Origin: Mesostigma viride
Lineage: Eukaryota; Streptophyta; Mesostigmatophyceae; Mesostigmatales; Mesostigmataceae
DNA length: 64,000 nt
NCBI GenBank assembly: GCA_009746045.1
Contig: RPFO01000165.1
Location: forward strand, 744,001 to 808,000
Direction: 5' to 3'
The stretch's first letter is position 1; every line of letters begins with the position of its first letter. Positions 20,415 through 32,428 of the stretch are shown piece by piece. The position numbers were made by a program, and so were the translations under genes. The notes beneath the pieces are model-generated. The model was given only the letters and a program-made list of their open reading frames with translations, ran no database searches and was not told the DNA's origin.

Positions 20415-22680
20415 ATGGAGCCAGCGGGCCGATCTTTTACTGCGGCTCGCTTCCCATTCTTCTAGTGAAATAGTCTAGCTAAATATTACGTAGTCATTAG
20501 CCCTCATGGGTCTCATTTTCCCTTTCTTGTCCGACGCTAGAAAGATCGTTCATGCAACGTGTATACCAACGTAATTAGGTTAGAACAATTTTATGTCCTT
20601 GAAGAAGCTCAGCAGTTCTCTATAGATCATAGCCAAACAGAATTTAGCCTTCAATGTACGTCCCTATCTCATGGTCGTCTCCAGTAGAAGCTCTAGTCTT
20701 ATGCACCCTCCTTCTTTCCCCTACGGGCTGGCATCTGCATCTGCATCTGCTTCAAGCACTCCTCTCACTTGGTGAGTTTGGTTCCTATCCATTACTGATT
20801 GTTAAAAATAGTGATTGGATTTTTTTGTTCTTGCTTGCAGACCTTCAAGGTTTTCCTTTCTCTTTGTTGCTTTTTCTTAGATTCCTATCTTTAAACGTAA
20901 TTAAAGATGGATCCAGTGGGTGGAGATATGTTCGCCTACTACCTACCAATAATAATAATAAATAATACTAAAATAATAACATAACATACTTACGTGGTAA
21001 GCCTGACGGGCCTCCTTGGAACCGGTACAGCTCAATCTTTACCCCTCATATTGGTTCTCTCGTACTCTCACTCTTCTCCTGTTGCTGTGGTGCGCCGTCG
21101 TCCATACAATTACCGTCACCTACCTATGAACAACGTTTTCCAAGTCAGAATTTAGGGATGAAACCTTCTTTTGTGCGGTGGCACCAGGCCCTGGCCCATT
21201 CTGCAACTTGGCTACGACTCCAGCAGGTCCTCACTCACTAACATGCTCTAGGCTCTTCCCACCTGTTCCTAACTCAATGCCTGCCATTAACACGGGTCGC
21301 CACCCTCTGCCCTGTCGGCCCTTCTGGGCGCCTATGTGATCCCTTTTCCCACCTGCTATACCTGTCCGTAAACCTGAGGACGTGCCTAGTGGGCTGCCCA
21401 GTCCCTCCCGGTGTGGCTGATTTAGAAGTTAAAATGATTTTAGTACATGTCCCCTGATGATGGAACTATGATCATTTTGCCCTACTCCTTCATCTTCGTG
21501 AGCAATATCAGCTGTTCCTTCTCTCATGGGCACCATCCTGAACCGTGGCTCCCTCTAGACCCTTACCCAACTTTCCTATCCTTCCTTCTATCCCCTTATG
21601 TAGGCAGTGGAAGATAGTGGCCCTAATGGGAAAAACTGATTCTTCTATCCCCTAAATGCCTCCTGCTCTTCCCCTCTTCTGCTACCTTCCACTAAGCTGG
21701 ATGTCAAGTCTACCCCTCAAACAGTCTTTTCACCTTCATTATATGTGACTCACCCCAGCCAGAACAGAGTCCTGTGCAGAACCACAATAAGGTTGGCCTC
21801 TCTGAGCTGTACTAGTTTCCTGCATTTCTTACTACCCTGCATTACTCCTGAGCTTGCTACCTCATCCAGTGTGAGTCCTCTTTGCTCGTCATGCCTACCC
21901 AAACTCTGTAAGCAGAATTCGTTTCAAGCTTTAGAGAACCTTTAGTCCTCCCAAGATGCAGATTGGCAGGATATATTAACTCATTTGGATACCTGCCTCA
22001 GCAGGGTACCAAAATCCTTAAAGAATTATATGAAAGAGTTTGCTGCCTCAAGATGTCACGAATAGGGATCTTGTACGGTGCAGAAGTGCGTACCGCTTCT
22101 CTCAGGGCTCAGTAGACCCTATTGCGTGAAGTTCAAACGCGCGTTCTCTGCCTATCGTTTTACTGACCTGCCCCTCAATGCATGTGCGCCAGCAATCTTT
22201 TTACGTGTAGCAAGATTTCTTTCCACGCCTTCTCTTCTACCGTTCCCGTAGTAATAATATATAGCCTTAACCCCTGAGGAGGAGAAGACTCTTGTAAGAA
22301 GAACTAGATATTTGTGTGACTGCGATTTCAGCTTTGGGCATGTCTCGGCATAGTCAGCGTGTTATATGTAGAAGAAGTGACATCTCAAAACGGGAGTGCC
22401 CAAGTTCCTTTCGGGTGCTACCTCCTCATAACCCGACGCCGCCCTCCTCGTACCCCTCAGCACGATGCTCCTATTGTCGCTTCGCCCATTTCAGGACGCA
22501 TTCCTTTCACTACCCCTAGAGGCGTGAAATGCTTTGCAGGACAGGATCCCCTGGGTTCCCCTATGAATAATCAGGCTCCCGCCCGCTCTTTCCATCGTGA
22601 CCACTCCAGGAGTGGCTCTTCCCAGGAGTCTCTATCTCGGGTTAAGTTCACTATGGATTTAGGGGGGGAGGGGGAACAGT
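20415..22680 (+). pseudogene. gag: Copy 2: ORF1 and gag
   Basis: ORF1 begins at catggagccagcg and gag at atggatccagtgg (20907), both shredded by indels. At the sites where copies 1 and 3 differ in this stretch, copy 2 carries the copy 1 variant (for example three gcatct repeats near 20730). Confidence 0.65.
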
Positions 22681-22689
22681 AGGCCTTTC

Positions 22690-25600
22690 AGCTCGGGGGT
22701 AACCTGGACAGCTTAGGCTAGTACCTGGTCCAAATAATTAATTTTTTTGCTTGCCTGTTTTTATAACCTCTGTAGGATCTGCTCATCCCCCCTACGGTTG
22801 CGTCCTCTTATAGTTCTTGAATGGTGGCCTTAACCATCCCTCATATAGTGGTAGACCCCTTCTTGCTGCTGATGAACTCTTTGACTGTCATCTGTGTTAG
22901 TAGATTAGCGGTGCGGCTAGCCTCCTCTTGTGAGCGAGCCTAGTTTAGAGTCCTTAGGAACTAGTCCCGTACCCTCACACAACAACGGTCACTAAGTGTC
23001 CATTATGCTGACGGTCTGAACCAGTCATCTCCCTGGTAACGGTGTCCCTTCCGCTGTATACAAGGACGTATCGGTTCACGCGCTGGCCACTGATTAGGCC
23101 CTATCATACAGCTGATGTACTACTAGGATTAGATTGGCACAGATAGATAAAATTATCTATTAACGTATGGATACTATGGTCATTTGGGTTTCCAGTAGCT
23201 CTTACTGGGTCCAGAACGACATTATAGAGTAGAAAATTTATCCTTGGTAGTGATTACTGCCCTCCTACACTGTTGATACTCCTGTTAGACTATCCTGAAG
23301 TATTATGTCAAATGACGACTTAGCGTTCTGAATTAAAGCAAATGATATCCTATTATGCTATGTTCCTCAGGTTAGAAGTACAAGAGTAACCTATACTAAT
23401 AATAGTGTAGATATAGATGTAAATACAGTGGATACAATAGGAGTAGGATTTACTGAAAATGCAAAGTGAGATACATGGCCTGTGATAGAGTTCCTCAAGT
23501 ATTTGGAAGAAAAGGCTCTTCTTATTCCTCCGCCTCGTCTGTTTTAACCGTGTAGTTATTAAGGGACGGTCAGGTGTTCTACGACTCTCCGATGTAATAG
23601 AATGGGCCTACAGAATGTAAAGGAACTAAACACAGTTTGTATCACTATTAGAAGCAGGATTGATAGAGCTAGATAACTTCCCCCTACTCCGCTGGTGTCC
23701 GTTAGTTCCTATAACCAAATGAGCAAGTTTCGCCGTAGTTACGTGAATAATAGGAGACGTTTAAACGATATTACTGTTGAACGTCTAGCATACCTCTCTA
23801 GGCCATCGTTTGAATGATATATTTTAATACAGGTTAAGAGTTCTACCTGTTTCACGTACTGAGATTGTGCGGGATGGGTTTGGCAACTACGTATACGCTC
23901 CTGAGGATTGACCACAAAAACCAGCCATTTGCTACCGTCTTTTGGCATATAACCAGTGTTTAGAGTAGCGGCTTACTGGGAACTCTGTAAGCTCTCCTGC
24001 TCTTTCCATGTTAATGAATGAAGACTGTGCTTACCGAGCTTATGGGAAAGTGTCCATACTTCCCTCAATGTGTCCTCTGATTTAAAAGGATGCCTTCCTT
24101 CTCTCTCTGTTTCTTTATCTAGAGCATGACAGGTATCTTGTGCTCAAGCTTGACTTATAGATGATATCCTTTAGTTTATTCTCTGTGAATATTGAACGCA
24201 CCTACGTGATTATATAAAGAAAACGTATTTCAGATAAGTCAATGGGCTGAAAATTCTTTATGGCGCGCCGTGAAAGTTCGCATCTGGTCGAGTAGAGTGT
24301 CCAATTCTTAGGAGCACTTCTGGTCAGATAGCCTGGGGTTGCACCGGGACCCGGATAAGACTAAGTCAATTCATGGAATGGCCACCCTGTATCTAGACGT
24401 TAAAGGTGTAGTCGTAGCTGTTCTAGGAGATTGCTTCCTCTATAGTGCGTTTTTATCTCCGCGTTGTGTGCAACTATAGCACCCTATATTCATCTGTTAA
24501 AGAAGGATATCACCCTTTGTTTGGCGTAGTGGAACTGTCAGTCGGTCTTTTCAGTGTCTAAACATCCTTACGTCGCCTCCCGCTCCTGTAACCGTCATTC
24601 CTACCGGATACTAGCTAAACCTGTGTTGTAGCTACAGATGCTAGCAGGTCGCTATATAGGTGGCCGTGCCTTCTCCAGATCAGGGTCAGGCTTACGCCAA
24701 ATCGAGTGTACTCTAGGACAATGCTTCTGCGGACGTACTATCCGTACGACCGCACAAGTAACTATTAGCTGTGGTGTATTGTTGCCACGCGTGGCAGCAC
24801 TTTCCTTAAAGGTGCTCAATTTTGATGTTTGTCTGAATGAACCCTGTGAGATTGATTCTTAAAGATTATTATCCAGACAGATCACCGGTCCTCGCGTTAC
24901 CCCATCTTCTCTCAAACACCAACCTTACCCCATCGTCAACGCGCTGGATGGAGTTTTAGCACCAGTTCTCCCTTTATAAACTTCAGATAATCAGGGTGTA
25001 GATAACATAGTAACTCAGCTGCCTCCGTCTGCATGATACTCCTTTTTTTCAGGACCTTGATGTTCTGAATCTTCTAGTTCTACCTACTATGGGTGTAACC
25101 CGTATGGTGACTACACGTGAGTGATGAAATCCATGCTACCTCTCTCCATACAGCTGTTCGCAATGGCCTGATCTCCTTTCTCCGTAGGACTTACTCTCTT
25201 CCTTGTGAGGCCGTGCCTGTGGCCTCGTGGGGGGGGGGGGAAAAAAAAAGTTTCTATACCGCTTGCCATAAATATCGTAGCTAGGTCAGGAAAGTCTATG
25301 AAAAGTAGTCCCTCAGGACCTCCCTCCTCTTTGGCAAGGCGGTAGGGAGACCTCTTTTAACACCTTTCTGGATACCTCTTTCGATGCGACATCGATCTTT
25401 GAAACGCCTTTGTAGATTTACGGCACTGAGCCGAGGCTATTAGCTTGCCATTTCTGCCATAGCCCAAGCAAATTAGGCAAGCACCCTAGGTAAATTTGTA
25501 GGTGGATTTTGTTGATGCACGATGCAGATTCCTCCCCTCAATGGGCTGTAATGTCTCCTAATCTGTCGCCCTCCTGTGCTCATTGAGTTGCAGTGACTTA

Positions 25601-26938
25601 GCTGCGTGCATCAAGGGCTGGTAAACGGGTAGGGCTAGGTAGCCCGCGTCGTACTAGCTGGCCTACCCTTCTAAGGATGTAGATGAAGTACTGTTAGGTA
25701 ACTGTCAATCTTGCATGGTAAGATGAAACCTAACAATGTAGGACAAGATACAGAGCTAGGAACCATTACCTGATCCCATCAATGTTTGCACGATGGGGAT
25801 TTACTGGCTCAGAATTTATGATGGATTTTGTAAGAGACTTGTTTAGGAAGGAATGGATAGAGGTAACAGCCCAGACTCTTGTTTTTGTAGTCGTTTACTT
25901 CGATGTGTCATTCTGTGCGTGCCTTAAGACTCACCTGCACGCGATTGTGCACGCCTATACCTAATAACGTATATTAGAGTATCATGGGTTATGTAGGCAG
26001 TTTATTAGTTGAAAGGATAAGTTATTTTCTTGATTTTTGCGAGCATTTCTTTTGCGCTACTCGACCCGAAGGTCACCTTCGTGACTGCCTACCATCCTCC
26101 TCGTCTCATTTAGTAGAACGTTTGAATAGGGTTAGTGGAAGAAGCTCTGCGTCACTATGGTGAATCGGCTCTGGGATGATTGGGAGGATTATTATGTTTG
26201 GTAGAGTTTTCCACCTAACACTGCCCTCAGGCTGCGCACTGGTTATAAAGCGCCTTCTTCTGGTACTGGGTTTCAACCTCTACCGCTACCTCTTCTTAGC
26301 TAGTCTTAAGGGACCAGGGATGTATGTGTCCCGGGATACTGTGAGAAGGTGTGCAGGCGTTTTAGATAAGATGAAGCATGCCACGACAACGCTATTGCAG
26401 GTACCATAGGGGCGCAGGCCAAATACCATTTTGCTAGGTTCGTGCTATTAGATAGCAGAGACCTGGATAGAAATAGGAGATTTAGTCTTAGTAGAAGGCC
26501 CCCGTGTTTGGCCGCTTCGCTCATAGCTTCGAAGCTGAACTGAAAGTGAAACTTAGGCCCGCCTCTTAGCTGACCTTTCCGTGTGTTGCTAGATAGGTAA
26601 CTTTCTGTATGAGATAGATATTCCTACCTCTGGCAGACCCACTCTGCGTCACCTTTCATAGAAGCCAGTGAAGCTCTAATCATCAAGAGCACTGTTCGCT
26701 GGTAGAGAATTAGCCCTGCTCTTTAGAGCATAACCCGGATACTGGTGAGGTAGTAGATGAGTAGAGGGTTGTGGCCCATAAAGAGATATAAAAGAGGCGC
26801 GGTACCCAGTCGCCAGTATATACAGGTGATGGAGATGTAAGCTTCGTAGTGAAGTATGATAAGGTCTGGTATACTGAGAGTGTGCTAGAGGGTGTAGTCG
26901 CCTCTGCTGGAGTATAAAACCCTGATAAGCTTAGTTTA
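22690..26938 (+). pseudogene. pol: Copy 2: pol
   Basis: Recognisable pieces of protease, RT (ttgacttatagatgatatcc near 24150 for YLDD), RNase H and integrase, with frequent indels. Towards the end (from about 26370) the variants switch to those of copy 3 (aagatgaagcatgc, gagaattagccc). Confidence 0.65.
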
Positions 26939-26949
26939 GTCACCTTGCT

Positions 26950-27391
26950 CTCTCGTCATGTATGTCCTGCTGTTCGACGTGATGGTTGTGTCCCTCCCCT
27001 CGCGAGCCGTCATGTCAGAGCTACCCCTCGGCTTGAGAGCTCGCTGCCTGTCCCCGCCCCCACGGCCTGAGCTGTAATTTCGAGGCCCTCCGGGCCGTGG
27101 GTGTCGGCGATCAAGTTACCCGGTGGCGGTGGTGGCCCGGCCCTTCAGGCCCAACATGTCGGGGCTTTTAGTCAGGGGCGGCCCTCTTCGGGTCACGTGG
27201 TATGGTCTTCCCTCTGATGAGCCGCAACACAGCTTTGTCTGCCGGTTCGATGATGTGGACACTGTTGTTGGGTTGGTTCCGTGTCCCGCCTTGGGGCTGA
27301 TAGATGCGGTTCTCCGGTGCTGCCGGTGTTTTTCTCCTACACCCTGAGCTATCGTAAATATTACACCTCTCTAAGCCTCTGTGGGGCCGTG
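26950..27391 (+). pseudogene. Copy 2: start of ORF3, truncated
   Basis: Matches 13500-13917 of copy 1 with indels, including an extra ~24-base stretch near 27340-27363, then jumps to the flank sequence at 27392. Confidence 0.6.
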
Positions 27392-27588
27392 AAATGGTTT
27401 TCACCTTTGCGGCATGCCAAATCAGAGTCGGGGTAAAATTGGCTCTTTTTTAGCAAATTAGCGGAGGCGGGGGCCGAGATTAATTAAGAGGTACCTTGAA
27501 ATTAAATAAGAGGCATGCCTCTATCGAGATATATGTATGGAGGCGAGTTTCTATTGGCGTTAATTTGTAGTATTGTACGACAGCTGTC
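27392..27588. repeat. Second occurrence of the 5' flank
   Basis: Identical to 689-885, including the terminal gacagctgtc. An LTR element does not carry its 5' host flank when it transposes, so this marks a segmental duplication or an assembly duplication. Confidence 0.88.
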
Positions 27589-27876
27589 TGTTACGTCGCG
27601 TAACAATTCGTTGTAGTTACGGACGTAAATTAGGTCTTTGGCCTCCGTTGATCCTAGGTTTACGTGTAGTTCTAGTTGGGACCTGATTGTCCTCGTAATA
27701 GTACCGTGGTATATTGGGTGCCTTTGGGCGCCGCGCCGCGTACTTTATTAGTGGTCCTTATCCTTTGGTAGAATGTAGTGGACCGGCGTGCATCTGTGCA
27801 CCTGCTTGTGTTTCTGTGTTTCTGCAGGCGAGGGCCAGGTCGGCCCGAGCCCGTTGGACCGTTGGTGACCATTTAT
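27589..27876 (+). repeat. 5' LTR, first part (copy 3)
   Basis: Same as 886-1173. Its last 17 bases (27860-27876) are the left target duplication of the nested element. Confidence 0.9.
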
Positions 27877-28455
27877 CAAAGAGACAACCAGCGCAGGCCA
27901 GAAATCGGGAGAATCCGGACCATGGTAGCTCGAGCCTGCCGTTATCTTGTCCGCGTTTTCGAGTCGTTCAGGATGATGAAGATGAATGGTGATGGAAATG
28001 TGTATCCTTGTGCATTGAATTATGGCTGGCTTACGTGTGGAGCGACTAGATGACCTAGACGGTGGGGCCGGAAACAGCATGCTTGATCAGGGCGTGTGTT
28101 TCTAGCCTAACTGGCCGGGAGTGTCTAGTGGTGAGCACCATTGCTGCGATCGCTCTCCCACCATTTACGAGGAAATACCCGCAAATGGAAAACCACTGAA
28201 AAGGTCTAGCTAGTCAGTCATCACGTTAGCCATGCCATGATTCCAAACGTCCAAGAACTGCACACGGTGCAAAGGCAAAAAGCCGGAGGACAGCACTTTC
28301 AAATGTGCGGCGGGAACCAAAAGCCCGCGGATGCCAGAAAAACATCGTGTTGCGGCAGCGACGCGACGATGTGGACAACGAATCCAGTGCCAAGCTCGGA
28401 ACGGCCGCAAAGGAGATCTGGCATCACAGGGTTCAGATGTGCGGAGATACTATGC
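27877..28455 (-). repeat. Penelope-like element 3' pLTR (copy 3)
   Basis: 579-bp direct repeat of 32429-33008; contains the ORF stop on the minus strand. Confidence 0.87.
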
Positions 28456-31400
28456 GATCCAGCCGGTCCACGACCTGTTTGTAGAGCTTGTGCCAAGGGG
28501 CAGCACCGAACAGATGTGGGTGACGTTGCAAAAAACATCGGACTTGACGGAGCATAATGGCTCGGTCATAGTCTTTGACCAATAAACGCTGCAAGAGTTC
28601 AACAAGAGTCGTGATGAAATCAACACGATAAGAACAAAGACGGGAAAAACGATGTAACTGAGAAAGAACAACACCATATTTTGCTGTGTGGGAAAGGAGA
28701 CTGTGAATATCGGGGTAACGAATAAAAGGAATTTGCTGGTATTTAGGATCCTTGCGCTTATCATAGATAGCCGTACGCCAGCCCTTCTTGTTATGGGTAA
28801 TGTTAAGATCGAGGTAATTGCAATGAGTATCCTCCGACGTGAGCTTTAATGTGAGGGACGCTTGCGGGTAGATGCCAGGCAGACCAGCGGTGATATACAA
28901 ATGGGTTGCGAAATCAGGGTTGTCGAAAGCGATGACATCATCAATGTATCGACATGTATGGATAAAACGCCTGATGAGAACATCATCGTTTGAGGCAATG
29001 AGATTCTCCATGAATGCAAGCTCATAAGTGTATAGATAGAGGTTTGCAAGGAGCCCGGCACAGTTAGTGCCCATAGGGATGCCGATAGCTTGTTGGTATA
29101 CATTGCCCGCAAAACAGATGAAGGTGTTATCAACAAGATAAGAGATCCAATGGACAAGGTCAGCCTTCGTGATAATATAATTATAACCATCCCGCACGAT
29201 AGCACCTGCCGCGATCCCTGAGAGCCACGTTGCCGTGGGCTTGGTCTGAGAAACACGCACGTGCAGGTGGTTGCGCCCGTGAGGCCTACGTGCATACAGA
29301 CGAGTAAGGAGGCTATCTAAACGAGCTTTCAAATCGTGCAAATCTAGTGTGGTATATAGAGTGGTGAAATCATAGGTGGCTATGGGCATAGGTATACGTT
29401 TCTCTGCTGCTGTCTTAGAACGGCTAAGGGCGGCAAGGCGTAGGCGTACTTGGGCTGAGTCTATGACGATCCAACTACCAGCGCATTCATACCCGGCATT
29501 CGACAGCACCTCCACCCATAATGCATTGGCTTCGGGGAGAAGAGCATTCAAAGCATGGCAGATGAGTTTCGAGAGAGGCATCAGTGGGGCTGAATGCGAC
29601 GCAGCAATGGTGCGCAAAGCAACAGGAGTTTTGTGCAGCTTAAGAGTGAGATACAGATATGGGAACGTAGTGGTGGTGGCGCGTCGCTGCCGCTTAAGGA
29701 ATGCCCGAGCAAAAATGTTTTGGCTGTGCAGAAAAGCCCGATGAGCAGCGGTGATACTGGCGGTGGACTGTGCACGCTGAACATAGGTAGGGCTGGACGC
29801 CAACTCGTGTTGCAAAGTAGCAAGGTAGTGCTTCTTGCATATGAAAGCAAAGTTGTTGGCACTCTTGTCAACACACGTGATGATAAAGTCCTGCTTGAAG
29901 TGGTCAAGAAGTGCTTTATCTGTGGTGTTGAGCCAGGTGGTGCGGTGGACCTGCTGGAGACGGTAATCAAGCCTGGTGAGACGTGCATTGCATTCGTGAA
30001 TGACGGCGCGAAACCACGGTTCCATGGCAAGGGGAGCAAGCTGTAGGTCCGTGCTCATGGCATTGCAAAATTTGCGCAGTGATGTGGAGAGCAGTGCATT
30101 CACCTCTTTGGCACACGTGCGCTGGACCCACGGCCGAAACTTGGTGCCTTTGGCAAAAAGGTCTACAAGCGTGTGGCTCGGCAGGATGCTGAGGTCAGCG
30201 GTCATGACGTGCTGTGAGGTGGGATCAAGGTACTTGAAATACCGTTGTTGTTGGCAGGGGCAGGGCCCTGCCAAGATGGTGGCCAGCTCGGTGGGCGTTG
30301 TATCGCGGCTGACCTTCCCGTTGCTGAAAACCATTTGTCCCAAGGTGGGAGAGTAATGCCAGGCGGCAATGGGAGTGCCGAAAGTGTTGCGCACCACGAG
30401 CGGCATCGCAGCCTGCACTTGCGGCAAATGCAGAATGTGTGGCAAACACAGCTCATCCATCGCAGCATGAATGAAAGGTGAGATCAGCAAACGGCGCGGA
30501 CGCAGTGCATCTGCATTCCCATTGACACGGTGCCGAATGATACGTGAGAGAAGGCCTCGCAGACTAGTGGCATGGGAGCGGGGGACTTGCAGATCAGCTG
30601 GGGAGCACGACCCGACGGCAATGTGTAAGCTGGTAAGCTTCTTCAAGCTGCAGGCTTCGAGATAGGATGCATGAAAGTTGCCGCGTTGCATAAGCCGAGA
30701 CATGTGACGTAAGCAGCGGAGACTGGTGGAGTAAAGGGAAGGATCGGTGGACACATGTGTGGAAGGTGGAGGGGCCGGGGTGACGCTGGGGGGATAGGGG
30801 CGATATGGGTGGAGATTGTGCTTCAGACGCCAGGCACGGATGAACATAAGAGGGCGGGGACGGAGGGGAGGCGGGCGGCGGCGAGACCGAGCTTTGAAAC
30901 TCTTGCCTTCAATGCAAAAACCGTGGGGCAGAAATGCATGTAACATTCGTTTCCAAAACGTTTCCCGATGCCCTGCGGCTTTGCGAAAAGCGGCGCCGGT
31001 AAAGGTGCCGGGGACATGTTCCAAGGGGACGACTCGCCAATCCCACCACCCGTATTGGGCCATGGCGCCATGTAGGGGGGTGTCGTCGTTGGCGGCAGGG
31101 CGGCCAATATGAAGGCGGCGTGCCGCTCGGACATGTTCCTGAAAACGCGTCCAGGCATCCCGTTGCGTCTGGCCAACGTAGATACGCTGAGGGTACCTGC
31201 GGTTGTAAATGGCATAAATGACGCGATGGGTGCTTACGGGGTGTGGGCGAGTGGAGTTGGTAAGCGACAAATGCGTGCGCTGTAAGCGCCGGAGGCGACG
31301 TAGAGTATGGTCATCCTTGCAGTGATGGTTATGGCGCGTGTTGATGCGACAACGCTTCCGCCATGCCTGTGAGGAGATACGATAGGGGAACTGCCGAGAA

Positions 31401-31489
31401 GTAGCAGTGTACTTCCGGTAATCAATGCCACTGGATTGCCGTATTCTGTGGAGGGTAAGAGCATGCCAGAAAGTCATAAGGTGTTTCAT
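28433..31489 (-). CDS. GIY-YIG endonuclease / Penelope-type reverse transcriptase
   Basis: 1018 residues. Basic N-terminus with Cys/His residues (C47, H53, H55, H56, C57) that could bind zinc. GIY-YIG nuclease at about 88-190: IYAIYN (91-96), RIYVGQTQ (102-109), R115, H119 and the conserved E176 in HRETFWKRM. A long basic/Pro-rich linker follows. RT at about 610-930: LTLKLHKTP, YDFTTLYTT (motif A), IGIPMGTNCAGLLANLYLY (motif B) and YIDD at 848-851 (28937-28948), then YLDLNI. It would nick target DNA and prime reverse transcription there. The nuclease precedes RT, reverse of the classic Penelope order. The start chosen is the only long in-frame ATG after the leader. The stop lies in the 3' pLTR. 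Confidence 0.9.
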   Translation of the reverse strand: MKHLMTFWHALTLHRIRQSSGIDYRKYTATSRQFPYRISSQAWRKRCRINTRHNHHCKDDHTLRRLRRLQRTHLSLTNSTRPHPVSTHRVIYAIYNRRYPQRIYVGQTQRDAWTRFQEHVRAARRLHIGRPAANDDTPLHGAMAQYGWWDWRVVPLEHVPGTFTGAAFRKAAGHRETFWKRMLHAFLPHGFCIEGKSFKARSRRRPPPLRPRPLMFIRAWRLKHNLHPYRPYPPSVTPAPPPSTHVSTDPSLYSTSLRCLRHMSRLMQRGNFHASYLEACSLKKLTSLHIAVGSCSPADLQVPRSHATSLRGLLSRIIRHRVNGNADALRPRRLLISPFIHAAMDELCLPHILHLPQVQAAMPLVVRNTFGTPIAAWHYSPTLGQMVFSNGKVSRDTTPTELATILAGPCPCQQQRYFKYLDPTSQHVMTADLSILPSHTLVDLFAKGTKFRPWVQRTCAKEVNALLSTSLRKFCNAMSTDLQLAPLAMEPWFRAVIHECNARLTRLDYRLQQVHRTTWLNTTDKALLDHFKQDFIITCVDKSANNFAFICKKHYLATLQHELASSPTYVQRAQSTASITAAHRAFLHSQNIFARAFLKRQRRATTTTFPYLYLTLKLHKTPVALRTIAASHSAPLMPLSKLICHALNALLPEANALWVEVLSNAGYECAGSWIVIDSAQVRLRLAALSRSKTAAEKRIPMPIATYDFTTLYTTLDLHDLKARLDSLLTRLYARRPHGRNHLHVRVSQTKPTATWLSGIAAGAIVRDGYNYIITKADLVHWISYLVDNTFICFAGNVYQQAIGIPMGTNCAGLLANLYLYTYELAFMENLIASNDDVLIRRFIHTCRYIDDVIAFDNPDFATHLYITAGLPGIYPQASLTLKLTSEDTHCNYLDLNITHNKKGWRTAIYDKRKDPKYQQIPFIRYPDIHSLLSHTAKYGVVLSQLHRFSRLCSYRVDFITTLVELLQRLLVKDYDRAIMLRQVRCFLQRHPHLFGAAPWHKLYKQVVDRLDRIVSPHI

Positions 31490-32428
31490 GATGATTCAGA
31501 TGCACTGAGAGCTAAGACATCAAACAGAACCAGAGCGGAGCATATTGAGGTAAGTCAATATTCACTGCGTAACACCCGTTACGCGATAGCGGTGGTCCAT
31601 GATGCATCTCCCCGGGGCAGGATGTGGCTAACAACACAGCTGAATGGACTCGGAACATGTGGATTCCCAGTGGGGGGGCCTTCCAATTGTCATACTTGAC
31701 ACCTCTTTCCTGTAACGAAAAGATTTCCCTTCTTCATGTTCCAGATGAGTCACCGTGCTCCTGCCTTTGTGTTTTTTTGGCGTTTGTAAAGAGATATGGG
31801 AGGGTAAACAAAAGCAAAGGCTGATATTGCCGTGTGGGGGGCCCGATCCTTGGTTAGTCTCTCAAGTGCCCACAGAAAAACACGAGAGTAGCACACACAG
31901 CGCGCAGCCCAGCCTAGCTCCCTCAGTAAAAGTAAAAGAAAAAGGACAAGAACAGCAAAACAAACGAGAACAAGAAAAAGAACAAAACACAGACACGTAG
32001 TGCAATGTGAGCGGAATGATGGAGGAAGGTGAGAGGGGGACATCGTATTGAATGTGTAGGCATTGAGGCAGCCGAAGCGTCCCATCCCCGGGTACATTCG
32101 TGGCTTTCAAAAAAGCCACAACCTGCGTGGAAGAGGAAAATGCAGGAACGATGAGTATGATCCTGAAAACGAGGTTGAGGAAACGCGGAGAGGAAATGCC
32201 GGCCGCTGAAACGATTCCGATGGAACTATGGGTTTCGCCGACATGAGGCGGTGCAGCTGACTATCTCTATGGTGTCGTGTGTGACCGGGAGTGCCGGTTC
32301 ACGTGCGCACTCGTCGGACTAGCCCGACGACATGTGTGCTTGGTTGCCCACGGCTGAAATCCTCTTGCCCGTCATGCAAAGGCCACGCCTCCTAGCCGAA
32401 AACGAACTATATTCAACCAATCTAATAT
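31490..32428 (-). other. Penelope-like element 5' leader (copy 3)
   Basis: Same as 4784-5722; no conserved frame. Confidence 0.6.

Larger units (their letters stand above)
16369..27391. other. Copy 2: indel-ridden repeat of Penelope-like element plus chromovirus
   Basis: Collinear with 3185-13917 of copy 1, but with a one-base insertion or deletion roughly every ten bases and comparatively few substitutions. Every ORF is shredded. This error profile resembles raw long-read sequence rather than evolutionary decay. It starts at a chimeric LTR/Penelope-like junction and ends abruptly inside ORF3, where it joins the duplicated flank at 27392. Biological content should be read from copies 1 and 3. 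Confidence 0.8.

Noticed and set aside
16205-27391. Treating copy 2 as an anciently decayed element
   Set aside because: Errors are nearly all short indels rather than substitutions and the boundary with clean sequence is abrupt, so sequencing noise explains it better.
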